This document shows positions 24,429 through 33,391 of a DNA stretch of 64,000 nucleotides, in pieces. The position numbers were made by a program, and so were the translations under genes. The stretch is from an uncultured Mycoplasmatota bacterium. Lineage in GTDB: Bacteria > Bacillota_I > Bacilli_A > RF39 > UBA660. Each line of letters starts with the position of its first letter. Within the stretch, counting starts at the first letter, position 1. The notes below the pieces were generated by a model that saw only the letters and a list, made by a program, of their open reading frames with translations, did not search any database and was not told the origin of the DNA. The DNA lies in NCBI GenBank assembly GCA_900552495.1, contig URZY01000002.1, forward strand, positions 124,001-188,000. The letters are read 5' to 3'.

Positions 24429-25463
24429 ATCATTACCAACTTCTTCGATAATTCCTCCACCTAAACAAGCCCCACTCTCATCATACAAAACTACTGATTG
24501 CCCCAAAGTGATAGCTCGTTCGGCTTCAACAAATTTAATATCCATTTTTCCAGCTTCTCTAAATTTAACATAGCACTTTCTTAAACTTCCCCGTGATCTT
24601 ACTTTAGCAAAATAATCACCATCTTTAACCTCATCTAATAAATTAACTTTACCTGCCACTAATGATGTTTTAAATAAACTGTCATTAGGACCAACAATCA
24701 ACTTATTATTTAAAGTATCAATCTTTATAACATACAAAGGTTCCTTATAACTAATATTAAGTCCTTTACGTTGTCCAATTGTATAATAAATAAGTCCATT
24801 ATGTAATCCTAATACTTCACCATTTTCCAAACAGATTTCACCCTTAATCGGCTTAGAAATCAACTCACTATCTAAAAATTTCTTATAATTATCATCAGGA
24901 ATAAAACAAATCTCCTGACTATCTTTCTTTTTTGCTATTTCTAATTTTATAGAAGTCGCAATTTGCCTTATTTCTTCTTTATTATTATAATTTGCTAACG
25001 GAAAAATCACATGTTTTAAAATATTTTTATCAATTCCCCACAAGAAGTAGGACTGATCCTTTTCCAAAACCTTTGCTCTATACAACTTACCATCTTTTAT
25101 ACAAGCATAATGTCCTGTTGCAATATAATCACACCCTAATTTAATCGCTGCCTCATAAAACAAGCCAAATTTAAAATATTTATTACAAACGCAGCAAGGA
25201 TTAGGTGTTTTTCCTTCTTCATAAGACTCAATAAAATTATCAATTACAATCTTCCTAAATTCTTCTTTAAAATCAACGACATAATGTGGAATTTCTAATA
25301 TATCACAAACTTTCTTTGCATCTTCAATAGCATTTTCAGTTTTCTCTCCCGTAATAAGTCGCATAGTAATCCCCACAACTTTATAACCCTGCTGCTTTAA
25401 TAAATAAGCCGCAACAGAAGAATCAACTCCACCACTCATTCCAAGTCCTACAACTTTTTCCAT
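24426..25463 (-). CDS. mnmA: tRNA-specific 2-thiouridylase MnmA
   Basis: Adds sulfur to U34 of tRNA-Lys, Glu and Gln. The N-terminal PP-loop is GLGMSGGVDSSVAAYLL; the catalytic Cys pair is in TPNPCCVCNKYFKFG and in SQEICFIPDDNYKKF; DYIATGHYA and the C-terminal GQSVVLYDESGACLGGGII complete the family pattern. The longest frame starts at upstream GTG codons that belong to the AGGTGGTGAT ribosome binding site, so the start is MEKVVGLG. The family partner enzymes are not in this window. Confidence 0.95.
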   Translation of the reverse strand: MEKVVGLGMSGGVDSSVAAYLLKQQGYKVVGITMRLITGEKTENAIEDAKKVCDILEIPHYVVDFKEEFRKIVIDNFIESYEEGKTPNPCCVCNKYFKFGLFYEAAIKLGCDYIATGHYACIKDGKLYRAKVLEKDQSYFLWGIDKNILKHVIFPLANYNNKEEIRQIATSIKLEIAKKKDSQEICFIPDDNYKKFLDSELISKPIKGEICLENGEVLGLHNGLIYYTIGQRKGLNISYKEPLYVIKIDTLNNKLIVGPNDSLFKTSLVAGKVNLLDEVKDGDYFAKVRSRGSLRKCYVKFREAGKMDIKFVEAERAITLGQSVVLYDESGACLGGGIIEEVGND

Positions 25464-25509
25464 ATAAATCACCACCTAAAGTATACACTAAAAAAACGCA
25501 ATTTAAAAG

Positions 25510-26100
25510 TTAAAAAAGTTGTAATATTAATGGAATAACAAGTGTCTTTAATAAACTATTCAAAATACAAGCCCCTAATACCAAAAATAACACCTTTAAA
25601 TATCTTCGCATAATTAAAGTCCTAACTATTTCTTTTTTCTTAAATAAATAATTAAATAATAAAATCGAAAAACTAATGGCATAATAAACCAAGAAAAATA
25701 AAATAAATAAAGATAGAATTTCCGGAATAATATAGATTATGGCAAGTAAAACACCTTTTATTTTAAAAGTATAAACAATACTCGCAAAGCTAAAACCAAC
25801 TAAAAAACTCCTAAAAAAGACGGCTATCCCTGCCAAAAACGCTCCAACTATTGAAATGCCAATTAACCAAATTACTAAATTACCACCAAAACTCTCCAAG
25901 CACTCTTTTAGAACACTAAAAACATTAATTTCTTTACCACTCTTTACTATCTCAAAGTATCCCTCAACACTTTCTTTAACTAATTCTTTATTATCACTAC
26001 TTATTATACTAATAAAGAGAAGTCCTCCAACAAAACCTAAAACTAAAATTCCTAGTAAAAATAATAATAATTTCTTTTGTTTAATAATTTCTTTATTCAT
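25510..26100 (-). CDS. spoIIM: SpoIIM-like stage II sporulation membrane protein
   Basis: A protein of about 196 residues with four or five membrane segments, matching the SpoIIM/DUF95 family: a first helix near the N-terminus, an extracytoplasmic loop with FSVLKECLESFGGNLVIWLIGIS in part, then ISIVGAFLAGIAVFFRSFLVGFS and IYIIPEILSLFILF. SpoIIM works with SpoIID and SpoIIP in septal peptidoglycan removal during engulfment. The longest frame adds five residues, but TGGTGATAGAAGAA fits as the ribosome binding site for MNKEIIKQ. Neither spoIID nor spoIIP is in the window. Confidence 0.85.
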   Translation of the reverse strand: MNKEIIKQKKLLLFLLGILVLGFVGGLLFISIISSDNKELVKESVEGYFEIVKSGKEINVFSVLKECLESFGGNLVIWLIGISIVGAFLAGIAVFFRSFLVGFSFASIVYTFKIKGVLLAIIYIIPEILSLFILFFLVYYAISFSILLFNYLFKKKEIVRTLIMRRYLKVLFLVLGACILNSLLKTLVIPLILQLF

Positions 26101-26157
26101 TTCTTCTATCACCACTAAATACTATTCGAATTCTAAACCTTTGATGAAGAAATTCAT

Positions 26158-26186
26158 TTTACTTTTTCCAACAAATATCTTATAAT
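26158..26186 (+). promoter_or_regulatory. Promoter of the 28-codon small gene
   Basis: TTTACT, 17-base spacer, perfect TATAAT, about 20 bases before the small open frame and directly followed by its ribosome binding site. Confidence 0.78.
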
Positions 26187-26206
26187 TATAAATAGAGGTG
26201 AATAAG

Positions 26207-26293
26207 ATGAATAAAACATTTGTAAAAATAGTATCCATAATCTTGGTAGTTGCCCTTATATTAGTTTTCCTAAGTACATTATTTTTTATTTAA
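26207..26293 (+). CDS. Small single-span membrane peptide (28 residues)
   Basis: An open frame of 28 codons beginning MNKTFVKIVSIILV and continuing as a single hydrophobic helix to a TAA stop. TAGAGGTGAATAAG is a strong ribosome binding site at correct spacing, a consensus promoter lies immediately upstream, and a strong terminator follows. This complete transcription unit is the reason to call such a short gene. It resembles in size the tiny basic-start single-helix peptides common in Bacillota, but I cannot name a family. Confidence 0.75.
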   Translation: MNKTFVKIVSIILVVALILVFLSTLFFI

Positions 26294-26330
26294 AAAAAGA
26301 ACTTGTAAGTTAAGTTCTTTTTATTTGTTT
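26292..26330. terminator. Bidirectional terminator after the small peptide gene
   Basis: A 10-bp stem (AAAAGAACTT/AAGTTCTTTT) with a 7-base loop, A-run left and T-run right; also serves the convergent 100-residue gene. Confidence 0.85.
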
Positions 26331-26623
26331 ATATATCCCTCTAATTCTGGTAAAATGTCTGTTACCAAACTATTGTCCAAATTATATCTATTAACTATAT
26401 CATTAATTCTTCTCGTATCGCCAGCCAAATACAGCATTAACACCCCGGCAATTCTATTAGCTGTATATTGATCTAAGACTTTTCTATCCTCTTTCGAAAT
26501 ATTATATTTTTTACTAATATCATCTATTGGCCCATAACCATATAAATAGTTAGTAAGTGATTTGCTAATTAAATCGACACTTCGGTCTTTATCTTTTAAA
26601 TGTACTTTAGTCCAAACCTTCAT
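26321..26623 (-). CDS. Conserved hypothetical protein (100 residues)
   Basis: A small soluble protein starting MKVWTKVHLKDKDRSVD. It looks entirely alpha-helical and has the repeated form YGYGPIDDISKKYNISKED and GDTRRINDIVNRYNLDNSLV, as if two related helical units were joined. GAGGGAGGATATT precedes the ATG. It has no membrane segment and I do not recognise a family. It lies between the small membrane peptide and a metallo-hydrolase gene. Confidence 0.7.
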   Translation of the reverse strand: MKVWTKVHLKDKDRSVDLISKSLTNYLYGYGPIDDISKKYNISKEDRKVLDQYTANRIAGVLMLYLAGDTRRINDIVNRYNLDNSLVTDILPELEGYINK

Positions 26624-26705
26624 ATAATATCCTCCCTCTTCGACACACTATAATATCACAAAACTAAAAAAAAGAAAAGAAGTAAATATTTCCTTTTACC
26701 TCCCT

Positions 26706-27236
26706 TTACTTATTATTTAAATAAGGATTACTATTTTTCTCTATATCTAAAGTCGTAATCTCACCATGTCCCGTATACAATGCCACATTTTCATTAAACA
26801 TTAACAATTTCTTTATGCTGTCTTCCATTTCACTAATAGATCCCCCAGGTAAATCGCATCTACCAATTGAATCTTGAAAGACAAAATCGCCAACAAACAT
26901 AGCCTGATCTTCTTTAAAATAAAAAGTTACTGAATCTTTAGAATGACCTGGAGTATATAAACATTCAAATTTAAAACCACCAATTGAATACTCCTTTTCC
27001 TCTAAATTACTTTTTTTAAAGATCTTAATACTTCGTTTTGTCAAAAAATTCCGTAATGCCCCAATATGATCAAAATGTGAATGTGTAATAAGAACCCCTA
27101 AAACTTTATTATCTCCAACCGCTTCCCTAATATTATTATAATCTGCTCCAGGATCAACAACTAAACACTCCCCATCTTTTATAAGTACATAACAATTCTC
27201 ATCAAGAGTTCCTGTAACAATTCTTTTTATTTCCAT
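26706..27236 (-). CDS. MBL-fold metallo-hydrolase (glyoxalase II-like)
   Basis: A 176-residue metallo-beta-lactamase-fold hydrolase. Metal ligands are in THSHFDHIG (HxHxDH), GHSKDSVTF, VGDFVFQDSIGRCDLPGG and TGHGEIT. The compact size without a C-terminal glyoxalase domain is that of the YqgX-type proteins of Bacillota. The substrate is not known; hydroxyacylglutathione-like hydrolysis is the family default. GAGGTGTTTTA precedes the ATG. Confidence 0.9.
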   Translation of the reverse strand: MEIKRIVTGTLDENCYVLIKDGECLVVDPGADYNNIREAVGDNKVLGVLITHSHFDHIGALRNFLTKRSIKIFKKSNLEEKEYSIGGFKFECLYTPGHSKDSVTFYFKEDQAMFVGDFVFQDSIGRCDLPGGSISEMEDSIKKLLMFNENVALYTGHGEITTLDIEKNSNPYLNNK

Positions 27237-27270
27237 TAAAACACCTCGTCACTATTCATCTTTTTGTCAT

Positions 27271-28254
27271 TTATTCACTTACAAGTTTTTTACTTACAAA
27301 TGTATAATTATAATTCATATCTAATTTAAACGTATACTCATAGGTTCCACTTACCAATCTATCAGGAACTGTTAAGCCTTCAGAGCCATAGTATTTTACT
27401 CTCTCCCTCAATACAATAATTGATTTCTTACTATAAGCACTCGTAAGTTCCTTATCAACCCGATAAAGTGTTGCTCCCGTAGAAGAGCATTGACCCTGAA
27501 CATATTCTCCACGACTTTCAATATATTCATATCCTCCAATACAAGTTGTGCCTAATTGAATGTTGCCATGAGGTACCACTGCATCATATCCAAACATTTT
27601 TCGATATTCAACTTCTAACGTTTCAGCTTTAAAAGCAAGTGGTGTAAAACCACTAGTTTCATCACAGGTAAATGGTTCTATACCGGCTTTTTGAAATAAC
27701 TTGCAATGAGATTCATAAAAATCTCCTTTATTTATCTGTCTATATGCCAAATATAGTTTTAAATCATCATTTAGTTCCACTTCACCTAAATCTTCTCGCA
27801 AAGTTGTTGCTACCCTTGAGTATAAATCTTTAACAATATTAGAATTTAAATCAAGTTCCTTTTCTTCACCACTTGTTGATACGGGGGTACATCTTTCAGC
27901 CATTATTAACATTTGTTGTTGATGATAATACCACAAATAACCACAACCGCCAACCAATAAAATTATAATAAAAAACAATACACCCGCTAATTTATTTCTT
28001 TGCCGTGGTTGCTTTTCTTTTTTCGCCTTTTTATCTTTAATTTTAGTCTCAGTTTCTACTGGCGCATTAATCTGCACTCCTGCAGCGTCCACCGCCGCTT
28101 GAGCTCTCGCCTGGGCATCCCCTGATGCTGCTAAAACTTGTGGATGAGTAGTCGCAATCGAAGTTGTTCCTGATACATTTTGCGTATTTAGCGTTGTATT
28201 AGTATTTGTAACTGTTCCCTGATTTGTTGTTTGATTAACCCCATTATTATTCAT
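27271..28254 (-). CDS. Membrane-anchored extracytoplasmic protein of unknown function
   Basis: A 327-residue protein. The first 65 residues are Asn/Thr/Ala-rich low complexity, then a basic Lys-rich patch, one membrane segment (LAGVLFFIIILLVGGCGYLWYY), and an extracytoplasmic domain of about 210 residues with several cysteines that may form disulfides (ERCTPV, ESHCKLF, FTCDET, GTTCIGG, GQCSST). I do not recognise the fold. GAGAGGTGTTGAGAAC precedes the ATG. It is followed by the metallo-hydrolase gene 34 bases downstream, suggesting cotranscription. Confidence 0.7.
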   Translation of the reverse strand: MNNNGVNQTTNQGTVTNTNTTLNTQNVSGTTSIATTHPQVLAASGDAQARAQAAVDAAGVQINAPVETETKIKDKKAKKEKQPRQRNKLAGVLFFIIILLVGGCGYLWYYHQQQMLIMAERCTPVSTSGEEKELDLNSNIVKDLYSRVATTLREDLGEVELNDDLKLYLAYRQINKGDFYESHCKLFQKAGIEPFTCDETSGFTPLAFKAETLEVEYRKMFGYDAVVPHGNIQLGTTCIGGYEYIESRGEYVQGQCSSTGATLYRVDKELTSAYSKKSIIVLRERVKYYGSEGLTVPDRLVSGTYEYTFKLDMNYNYTFVSKKLVSE

Positions 28255-28319
28255 GTTCTCAACACCTCTCCTACTATAATAATTTTAGACTATTTTATTA
28301 TTTTTTACAAGCCCAAATA

Positions 28320-28351
28320 AATAAAAAAAGAGAAGTATTACTACTCCTCTC
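28320..28351 (-). terminator. Terminator of the tetR-ABC exporter operon
   Basis: On the minus strand AGAGGAGTA pairs with TACTTCTCT (one G:T pair) around a 4-base loop, followed by TTTTTTATT. The first arm lies in the last codons of the exporter gene. Confidence 0.82.
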
Positions 28352-30509
28352 CAAGTTCAAATTGTGAATTATAAAGACCAGCATAAAAGCCTTTTTTTGC
28401 AAGTAATTCATCATGAGTTCCTTGCTCTATAATATTACCTTCATTCATAACTAAAATTAAATCAGCGTTCTTAATAGTAGATAATCTATGAGCAATAATA
28501 AATGATGTCCTACCTTCTGTTAATTTATCCATCGCTTTTTGAACTAATTCTTCTGTTCTAGTATCAACATTACTTGTTGCTTCATCCAAGATTAAGAAAG
28601 GTGCATCTTCAATCATTCCACGAGCAATTGTAAGTAACTGCTTTTGCCCTTGACTAACGGTATCATTATCACCAAGAACATAATCTAAGCCACCAGGTAA
28701 GGTTTTAACAAAGTGATCTACTCCTACAGTTCTTAAAGCTTCCCAAACTTCTCGTTCACTTACATCTTCCTTACTAAATCTTATATTATCACCAATTGTC
28801 CCTTCGAACAACCAAGTATCTTGTAAAACCATTATAAATAATTCATGAATATTTTCCCTTGCCAAATCTTTCGTCGAAACTCCATCAATCAAAATTTCAC
28901 CATTATTAATTTCATAAAACTTCATCAACAAATTAACCATCGTTGTTTTTCCTGCCCCCGTTGGCCCAACAATAGCAATCTTTTGACCAGGCTTAACAGA
29001 TACACTAAAGTCCTTAATAATTGTACGTCCTGGATCATAACCGAATTTAACATTTTTAAATTCAATTTCACCTTTTACTTGACTCTTATTAAGTTTTTTC
29101 TTTATATCTTTTTGATCAGACATCTCAACTTCATCTAAAAACTCAAAGACACGTTCACTAGCAGCAGCCGTTGCTTGTAAACTAGTCATAGCTTGGGCAA
29201 TCTGCGTAAGTGGATTAATAAATAGACGAACATAAATCATAAAGGCTACAATTACACCAAAAGTAATTACATTATTCATAGTAAGTAATGCCCCAACAAT
29301 ACAAACCATAACATATCCGAAGTTACCAACGAATCCCATGATAGGATGCATCATTCCAGATAAGAATTGACTCTTACGATTGGCCGTATAAAGTTTTTGA
29401 TTTAGTTCTCCAAATCTATTTATCGCCTCCTCGGTTCCATTATAAGCTTTAACAACATTATGTCCAGAATACATTTCTTCAATATATCCGTTCATATTAC
29501 CAAGTTCAACTTGTTTTTGATTAAAATATTTTTGTGATTTTCCAAGTATTGTAAACATTAACGCAAAACCAATTAAACTAGAAACAATTGCCGTTATCGC
29601 CATTATCCAGTTAGTAATGAACATCATAATTACAGAACCTATAAATAAAGTTCCCCCAGCTACAATCGTTGCCAAACTATTATTTAAATTTTGTGCAATC
29701 ATATCAACATCATTCGTCACGCGAGATAAAACATCACCTGCCTCATGAGTATCAAAGTATTTAAGTGGCAACTTATTAATTTTTTTACTAATTCTATTTC
29801 TCAAGGAATTAGCAAATCTATTTGAAACTGTTGTTGTAGAAAGTCCTTCAATAAAGCTAAATAATGCACTTGTAACATAAAGAATAGCCATAAACATTGC
29901 TAATTTTTTTACCGCATCCATATCTATTTCCGGTTTTACTAAATTATAGACAGAATCAGGTAACTCATCAATTAACTTCAAGGCATTCTCAGTTTTAACT
30001 TCATCTCCAATAGATGCCGCTAAGCGTAATACCTTTACTTGATCACTAGCCGTAATTAAACTACCATCAATCTCTATATCAGAAATTAAATAAATAAGTA
30101 CCTTGTCTGGCAATTCCAACATTAATTTACCAGCTTCGCTCTTATCTTTTACTGTTGCTAGTTTCTTAATAACTGTATTTATTTCTTGTTGTTCATTTTT
30201 TGTTAAATCTACGTTTGTATTTAATTCAACAATTTTTTTATTAAAATCAATTTGTGCAAAGTTTTTACCAATTTCTTCACCAATCTCTTTTAACTTTTCT
30301 GTTTTTGGAACTAGTCCATCACTAATCAAATCAGCAAATTCGCTTAACTTATTAGGAGCAAAAAGCGCAAGAGCTGACGAAAACATCGCTAAAGTAATTG
30401 CTATAATCATTACATATTTCCAAGGATTCAAATTTTTGATTAATCGAATCATTGAACCTTTAAAATCCTTAGACTTTTCCATAACTCGTTCTTGACCAGG
30501 TCTAGGCAT
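28341..30509 (-). CDS. ABC exporter subunit with canonical ATPase (heterodimer partner 2)
   Basis: A 722-residue half-transporter with six membrane segments and a C-terminal ATPase: Walker A GPTGAGKTT, signature VSQGQKQLL, Walker B FLILDEATSNVD with the catalytic Glu, and a switch His in IIAHRLST. The segment between helices 1 and 2 is unusually long, about 140 residues of Lys/Glu-rich helix facing outside. The start MPRPGQER follows GGAGGAG, and the frame overlaps the upstream subunit by 8 bases. Together with the next gene it forms a BmrCD/TM287-288-type heterodimeric multidrug or peptide exporter. Confidence 0.93.
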   Translation of the reverse strand: MPRPGQERVMEKSKDFKGSMIRLIKNLNPWKYVMIIAITLAMFSSALALFAPNKLSEFADLISDGLVPKTEKLKEIGEEIGKNFAQIDFNKKIVELNTNVDLTKNEQQEINTVIKKLATVKDKSEAGKLMLELPDKVLIYLISDIEIDGSLITASDQVKVLRLAASIGDEVKTENALKLIDELPDSVYNLVKPEIDMDAVKKLAMFMAILYVTSALFSFIEGLSTTTVSNRFANSLRNRISKKINKLPLKYFDTHEAGDVLSRVTNDVDMIAQNLNNSLATIVAGGTLFIGSVIMMFITNWIMAITAIVSSLIGFALMFTILGKSQKYFNQKQVELGNMNGYIEEMYSGHNVVKAYNGTEEAINRFGELNQKLYTANRKSQFLSGMMHPIMGFVGNFGYVMVCIVGALLTMNNVITFGVIVAFMIYVRLFINPLTQIAQAMTSLQATAAASERVFEFLDEVEMSDQKDIKKKLNKSQVKGEIEFKNVKFGYDPGRTIIKDFSVSVKPGQKIAIVGPTGAGKTTMVNLLMKFYEINNGEILIDGVSTKDLARENIHELFIMVLQDTWLFEGTIGDNIRFSKEDVSEREVWEALRTVGVDHFVKTLPGGLDYVLGDNDTVSQGQKQLLTIARGMIEDAPFLILDEATSNVDTRTEELVQKAMDKLTEGRTSFIIAHRLSTIKNADLILVMNEGNIIEQGTHDELLAKKGFYAGLYNSQFELGEE

Positions 30510-32262
30510 TCTCTAACTCCTCCTTCGATAATTGTGACAAGGCAATTTCTTTATAAATCTCACACGTTTCGAGTAATTCTTTGTGTGTTCCAATTCCAAC
30601 ACACTCGCCTTGATCTAATACTATAATTTTATCTGCATTTATAATTGTTCCAATTCTTTGAGCAACAATTAAACTAGTTGCGTTTTTAGTATATTTTTTT
30701 AGTTCTCTCCTAAGTACAGCATCAGTTTTATAATCTAGGGCTGAAAAAGAATCATCAAATATATAAATTTCTGGATCTCTCGCAATAGCTCTTGCTATTG
30801 CCAATCTTTGCTTTTGTCCACCAGATACATTAGTTCCTCCACGTGCAATATGAGCATCATATTCATTTTCCATTTTTAAGACAAAATCTTCACCTTGAGC
30901 AACTGCAATAGCTTGCTTTATTTTAGACATATCTGCTTTTTCACGTCCATTATCCCCATAAGCAACATTACTCGCAACAGTTCCTGTGAACATAACTGCT
31001 TTTTGTGGTACATATCCTAATTTGTTGTGTAAAATCTCTTGTTTATACTCTTTCACGTTAATACCATCAACTAAAACTTCACCCTCAGTAGCATCATAAA
31101 ATCTAGGTACCAAATTAATTAAAGTTGATTTTCCACTACCCGTTGAGCCTATAAAAGCCACTGTATCTCCTCTATTTGCTTTAAAGGATATGTCCTTCAA
31201 CACATACTCATCTGCATCAGGATATTTAAATGAAACATTTTTAAATTCAACTTCCCCAATAGTTTCGGTTTTTCCTTCAAAAGAACCATCAATAACTGTT
31301 ATTTCTTCATCCAAAACCTCATTAATACGATTAGCCGAGATTTGTGCACGTGGAAGCATCATAAAAATCATCGATAACATTAAGAATGACATAATAACAT
31401 TCATTCCATAACTAGAAAATACTACCATATCACTAAATAAAGTAATTTTTTCTAGCATTCCTGCTTTTTGAATTAAAATAGCTCCAATAATATAAATTCC
31501 TAAAGTTAAACCATGCATAACTAAATTCATAGTTGGGTTAATTATTTCAAAACATCTCTGATTAAATAACTGCATTCTAGTTAATTCATCATTGACCTTT
31601 CCAAATTTATCAGTTTGATATTTTTCCGCATTAAAAGCTCTAATAACTCTAATGCCTGATAAATTTTCACGAGTAACACCATTAATTTTATCTATTAATT
31701 TTTGAACTATCTTAAATCTAGGTAAAACTATAATTAGTAATGTTACAACTACAAATAATAGAATAGCTACACAGCAAGCCACCAAAATACTCCATTCAAA
31801 TCCCTTGTTTAAAATCTTAAATATTGCACTAACTGCCATAATAGGTGCCTTAACCATTGCTTGTAAACCCATTCCAATTAACATTTCTACTTGCGTTACG
31901 TCATTAGTAGTTCTAGTGATTAAACTACTTGTTGAGAATTTTTTAATCTCAGCAATTCCCATACGTTCAACTTTTGCAAAAATCTTTCCTCGTAGAGTAG
32001 CCGAAAAGCTAGATGCAACACGAGAAGCAAAATAGCCGACTGTAATACTACAAACCAAACTTAAAAGTGCACATCCAATCATAAAGCCACCCTGCTCTAA
32101 GATTTCCGCCATCTTACTACCCTCAGTTTGTACCAATTGTGTTATTTTACTCATATAATCCGGAATTCTTAGTTCCAACCATACGCAGCAAGAAACCAAC
32201 ACAATACAAATTAAAGCATATATAATTTCCTTTTTCGTTAAATTTTTAAATAATTTAAACAT
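30502..32262 (-). CDS. ABC exporter subunit with degenerate Walker B (heterodimer partner 1)
   Basis: A half-transporter of about 586 residues: six membrane segments then an ATPase with Walker A GSTGSGKST, signature VSGGQKQRL and Walker B IYIFDDSFSALD. The catalytic Glu is replaced by Asp and the switch His by Gln (IVAQRIGTI), as in the degenerate site of heterodimeric exporters. The longest frame starts 11 codons upstream inside the tetR end, but AGAAAGGATGTATGT points to MFKLFKNL. It lies between tetR and the partner subunit. Confidence 0.93.
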   Translation of the reverse strand: MFKLFKNLTKKEIIYALICIVLVSCCVWLELRIPDYMSKITQLVQTEGSKMAEILEQGGFMIGCALLSLVCSITVGYFASRVASSFSATLRGKIFAKVERMGIAEIKKFSTSSLITRTTNDVTQVEMLIGMGLQAMVKAPIMAVSAIFKILNKGFEWSILVACCVAILLFVVVTLLIIVLPRFKIVQKLIDKINGVTRENLSGIRVIRAFNAEKYQTDKFGKVNDELTRMQLFNQRCFEIINPTMNLVMHGLTLGIYIIGAILIQKAGMLEKITLFSDMVVFSSYGMNVIMSFLMLSMIFMMLPRAQISANRINEVLDEEITVIDGSFEGKTETIGEVEFKNVSFKYPDADEYVLKDISFKANRGDTVAFIGSTGSGKSTLINLVPRFYDATEGEVLVDGINVKEYKQEILHNKLGYVPQKAVMFTGTVASNVAYGDNGREKADMSKIKQAIAVAQGEDFVLKMENEYDAHIARGGTNVSGGQKQRLAIARAIARDPEIYIFDDSFSALDYKTDAVLRRELKKYTKNATSLIVAQRIGTIINADKIIVLDQGECVGIGTHKELLETCEIYKEIALSQLSKEELENA

Positions 32263-32278
32263 ACATACATCCTTTCTT

Positions 32279-32857
32279 TTATTTATATATTCCATAGCAC
32301 AAAATTTGCAACTTCTTTATAAAGTAATTTTTATCATTCAAACAATCATTATTAATACAGTATGTAATCGTCATAAATAAATGATGAAAAAGCATTATAA
32401 ACACAAATTCCACCTGATCCTCCTTCAACTTATCATAATCAATAAGATCCTTTACCTCTAAATAGATAGGATAACCAGGCTTTTCAAAATTACTTTTATG
32501 CATATTGAAAAAAATAAACGTATTTTTAAATATTCTCCCATAATTGTGTTTCACAACATAATAAACAATCTCATCATACAAATCAATAAAACTCTTGTAT
32601 AAATCACCTTTATTTTTTATAAAACACTTTCTAGTGAGATTACAAAAATTTTCTCTATTAGTCAAAAATAAATATTCAAACAAATCATCCTTGTCTTTAA
32701 AATACATATAAAAACTTCCTCTTGGAATCCCTGCCTTCATAATAATTTGATTAATAGAAACTTCATTATAAGAATAATTAGAAAACTCTTCCATCGCAAC
32801 ATCTAATAATTTCTTTTGCTTATTTTTATCCAAGTTAAAAAAAGTTTGACTAGGCAT
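32279..32857 (-). CDS. TetR-family repressor of the ABC exporter operon
   Basis: A 192-residue TetR-type regulator. N-terminal helix-turn-helix: KQKKLLDVAMEEFSNYSYNEV followed by INQIIMKAGIPRGSFYMYFKDKDDLF (parts). The C-terminal ligand domain has no assigned ligand. AGGTGATATAA precedes the ATG. It is the first gene of the exporter operon, and a 13-base inverted repeat fills the spacer of the promoter just upstream, so autorepression with release by an exported compound is the obvious model (inference). Confidence 0.9.
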   Translation of the reverse strand: MPSQTFFNLDKNKQKKLLDVAMEEFSNYSYNEVSINQIIMKAGIPRGSFYMYFKDKDDLFEYLFLTNRENFCNLTRKCFIKNKGDLYKSFIDLYDEIVYYVVKHNYGRIFKNTFIFFNMHKSNFEKPGYPIYLEVKDLIDYDKLKEDQVEFVFIMLFHHLFMTITYCINNDCLNDKNYFIKKLQILCYGIYK

Positions 32858-32903
32858 TTATATCACCTACTTATTTTCTTTGCACTATTTCATATGCTTA
32901 CTC

Positions 32904-32933
32904 ATTATAATATGACACCCTGTCACAAGTCAA
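32904..32933 (-). promoter_or_regulatory. Promoter with embedded TetR-type operator
   Basis: On the minus strand TTGACT, 18-base spacer, perfect TATAAT. The spacer contains TGACAGGGTGTCA, a perfect 5-bp inverted repeat with a 3-base centre at 32913-32925. A repressor bound there would exclude polymerase. Confidence 0.82.
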
Positions 32934-32968
32934 TCGAAAAAATATTAAAAATTATTATAATTTTATTC

Positions 32969-33391
32969 CTAAACTTCCAATAAATCAAAAACATCACCAA
33001 TAATATTTTCAATATCATCAATCATAATTTTCTCCCCTGTTGCCAATACAACGATTCGCTTAACTTCATCAATTTTTCTAATACAACCTACACTTATTTT
33101 AACCAATCCACCATCTTTATTTTCATCTTTAATAAAATGAGAAATAGAAATTACAAATTGTTCTTTAATATGTTTCTTTATAAAATTAAGTCTATTATTA
33201 ATCATCTCTTGACAATTATCTGCCAAAACCTTTTTTTCAACTGTTATCCGTCTAATCTCTTCTAAAACATCCTCATAGCTTGCTAATGCTGAAAAAGGAG
33301 CAAACTGAGCCGCTCTATTCTCCCTGCTGGCTTTTGTTCTTATTAAAGAATTAGGCCGCTCAAAATTTATAATATCATCATATTTATTCAT
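32969..33391 (-). CDS. Small partner protein of the Y-family polymerase (YolD-like)
   Basis: A 140-residue protein with the N-terminal motif RTKASRENRAAQFAPFSALASYED, which is typical of small proteins encoded next to UmuC/DinB-like polymerases in Bacillota, comparable to the YolD/YqjX group. The second half is a beta-rich domain (VKISVGCIRKIDEVKRIVVL). Its ATG overlaps the polymerase stop by 4 bases (ATGA), so the two are translated together. The molecular role is not established; an accessory or regulatory part in lesion bypass is inferred. Confidence 0.78.
   Translation of the reverse strand: MNKYDDIINFERPNSLIRTKASRENRAAQFAPFSALASYEDVLEEIRRITVEKKVLADNCQEMINNRLNFIKKHIKEQFVISISHFIKDENKDGGLVKISVGCIRKIDEVKRIVVLATGEKIMIDDIENIIGDVFDLLEV

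Noticed and set aside
28845..29138. Rightward frame of 97 codons in the ABC exporter gene
   Set aside because: Antisense to a conserved ATPase domain; residue pattern is that of a shadow frame.
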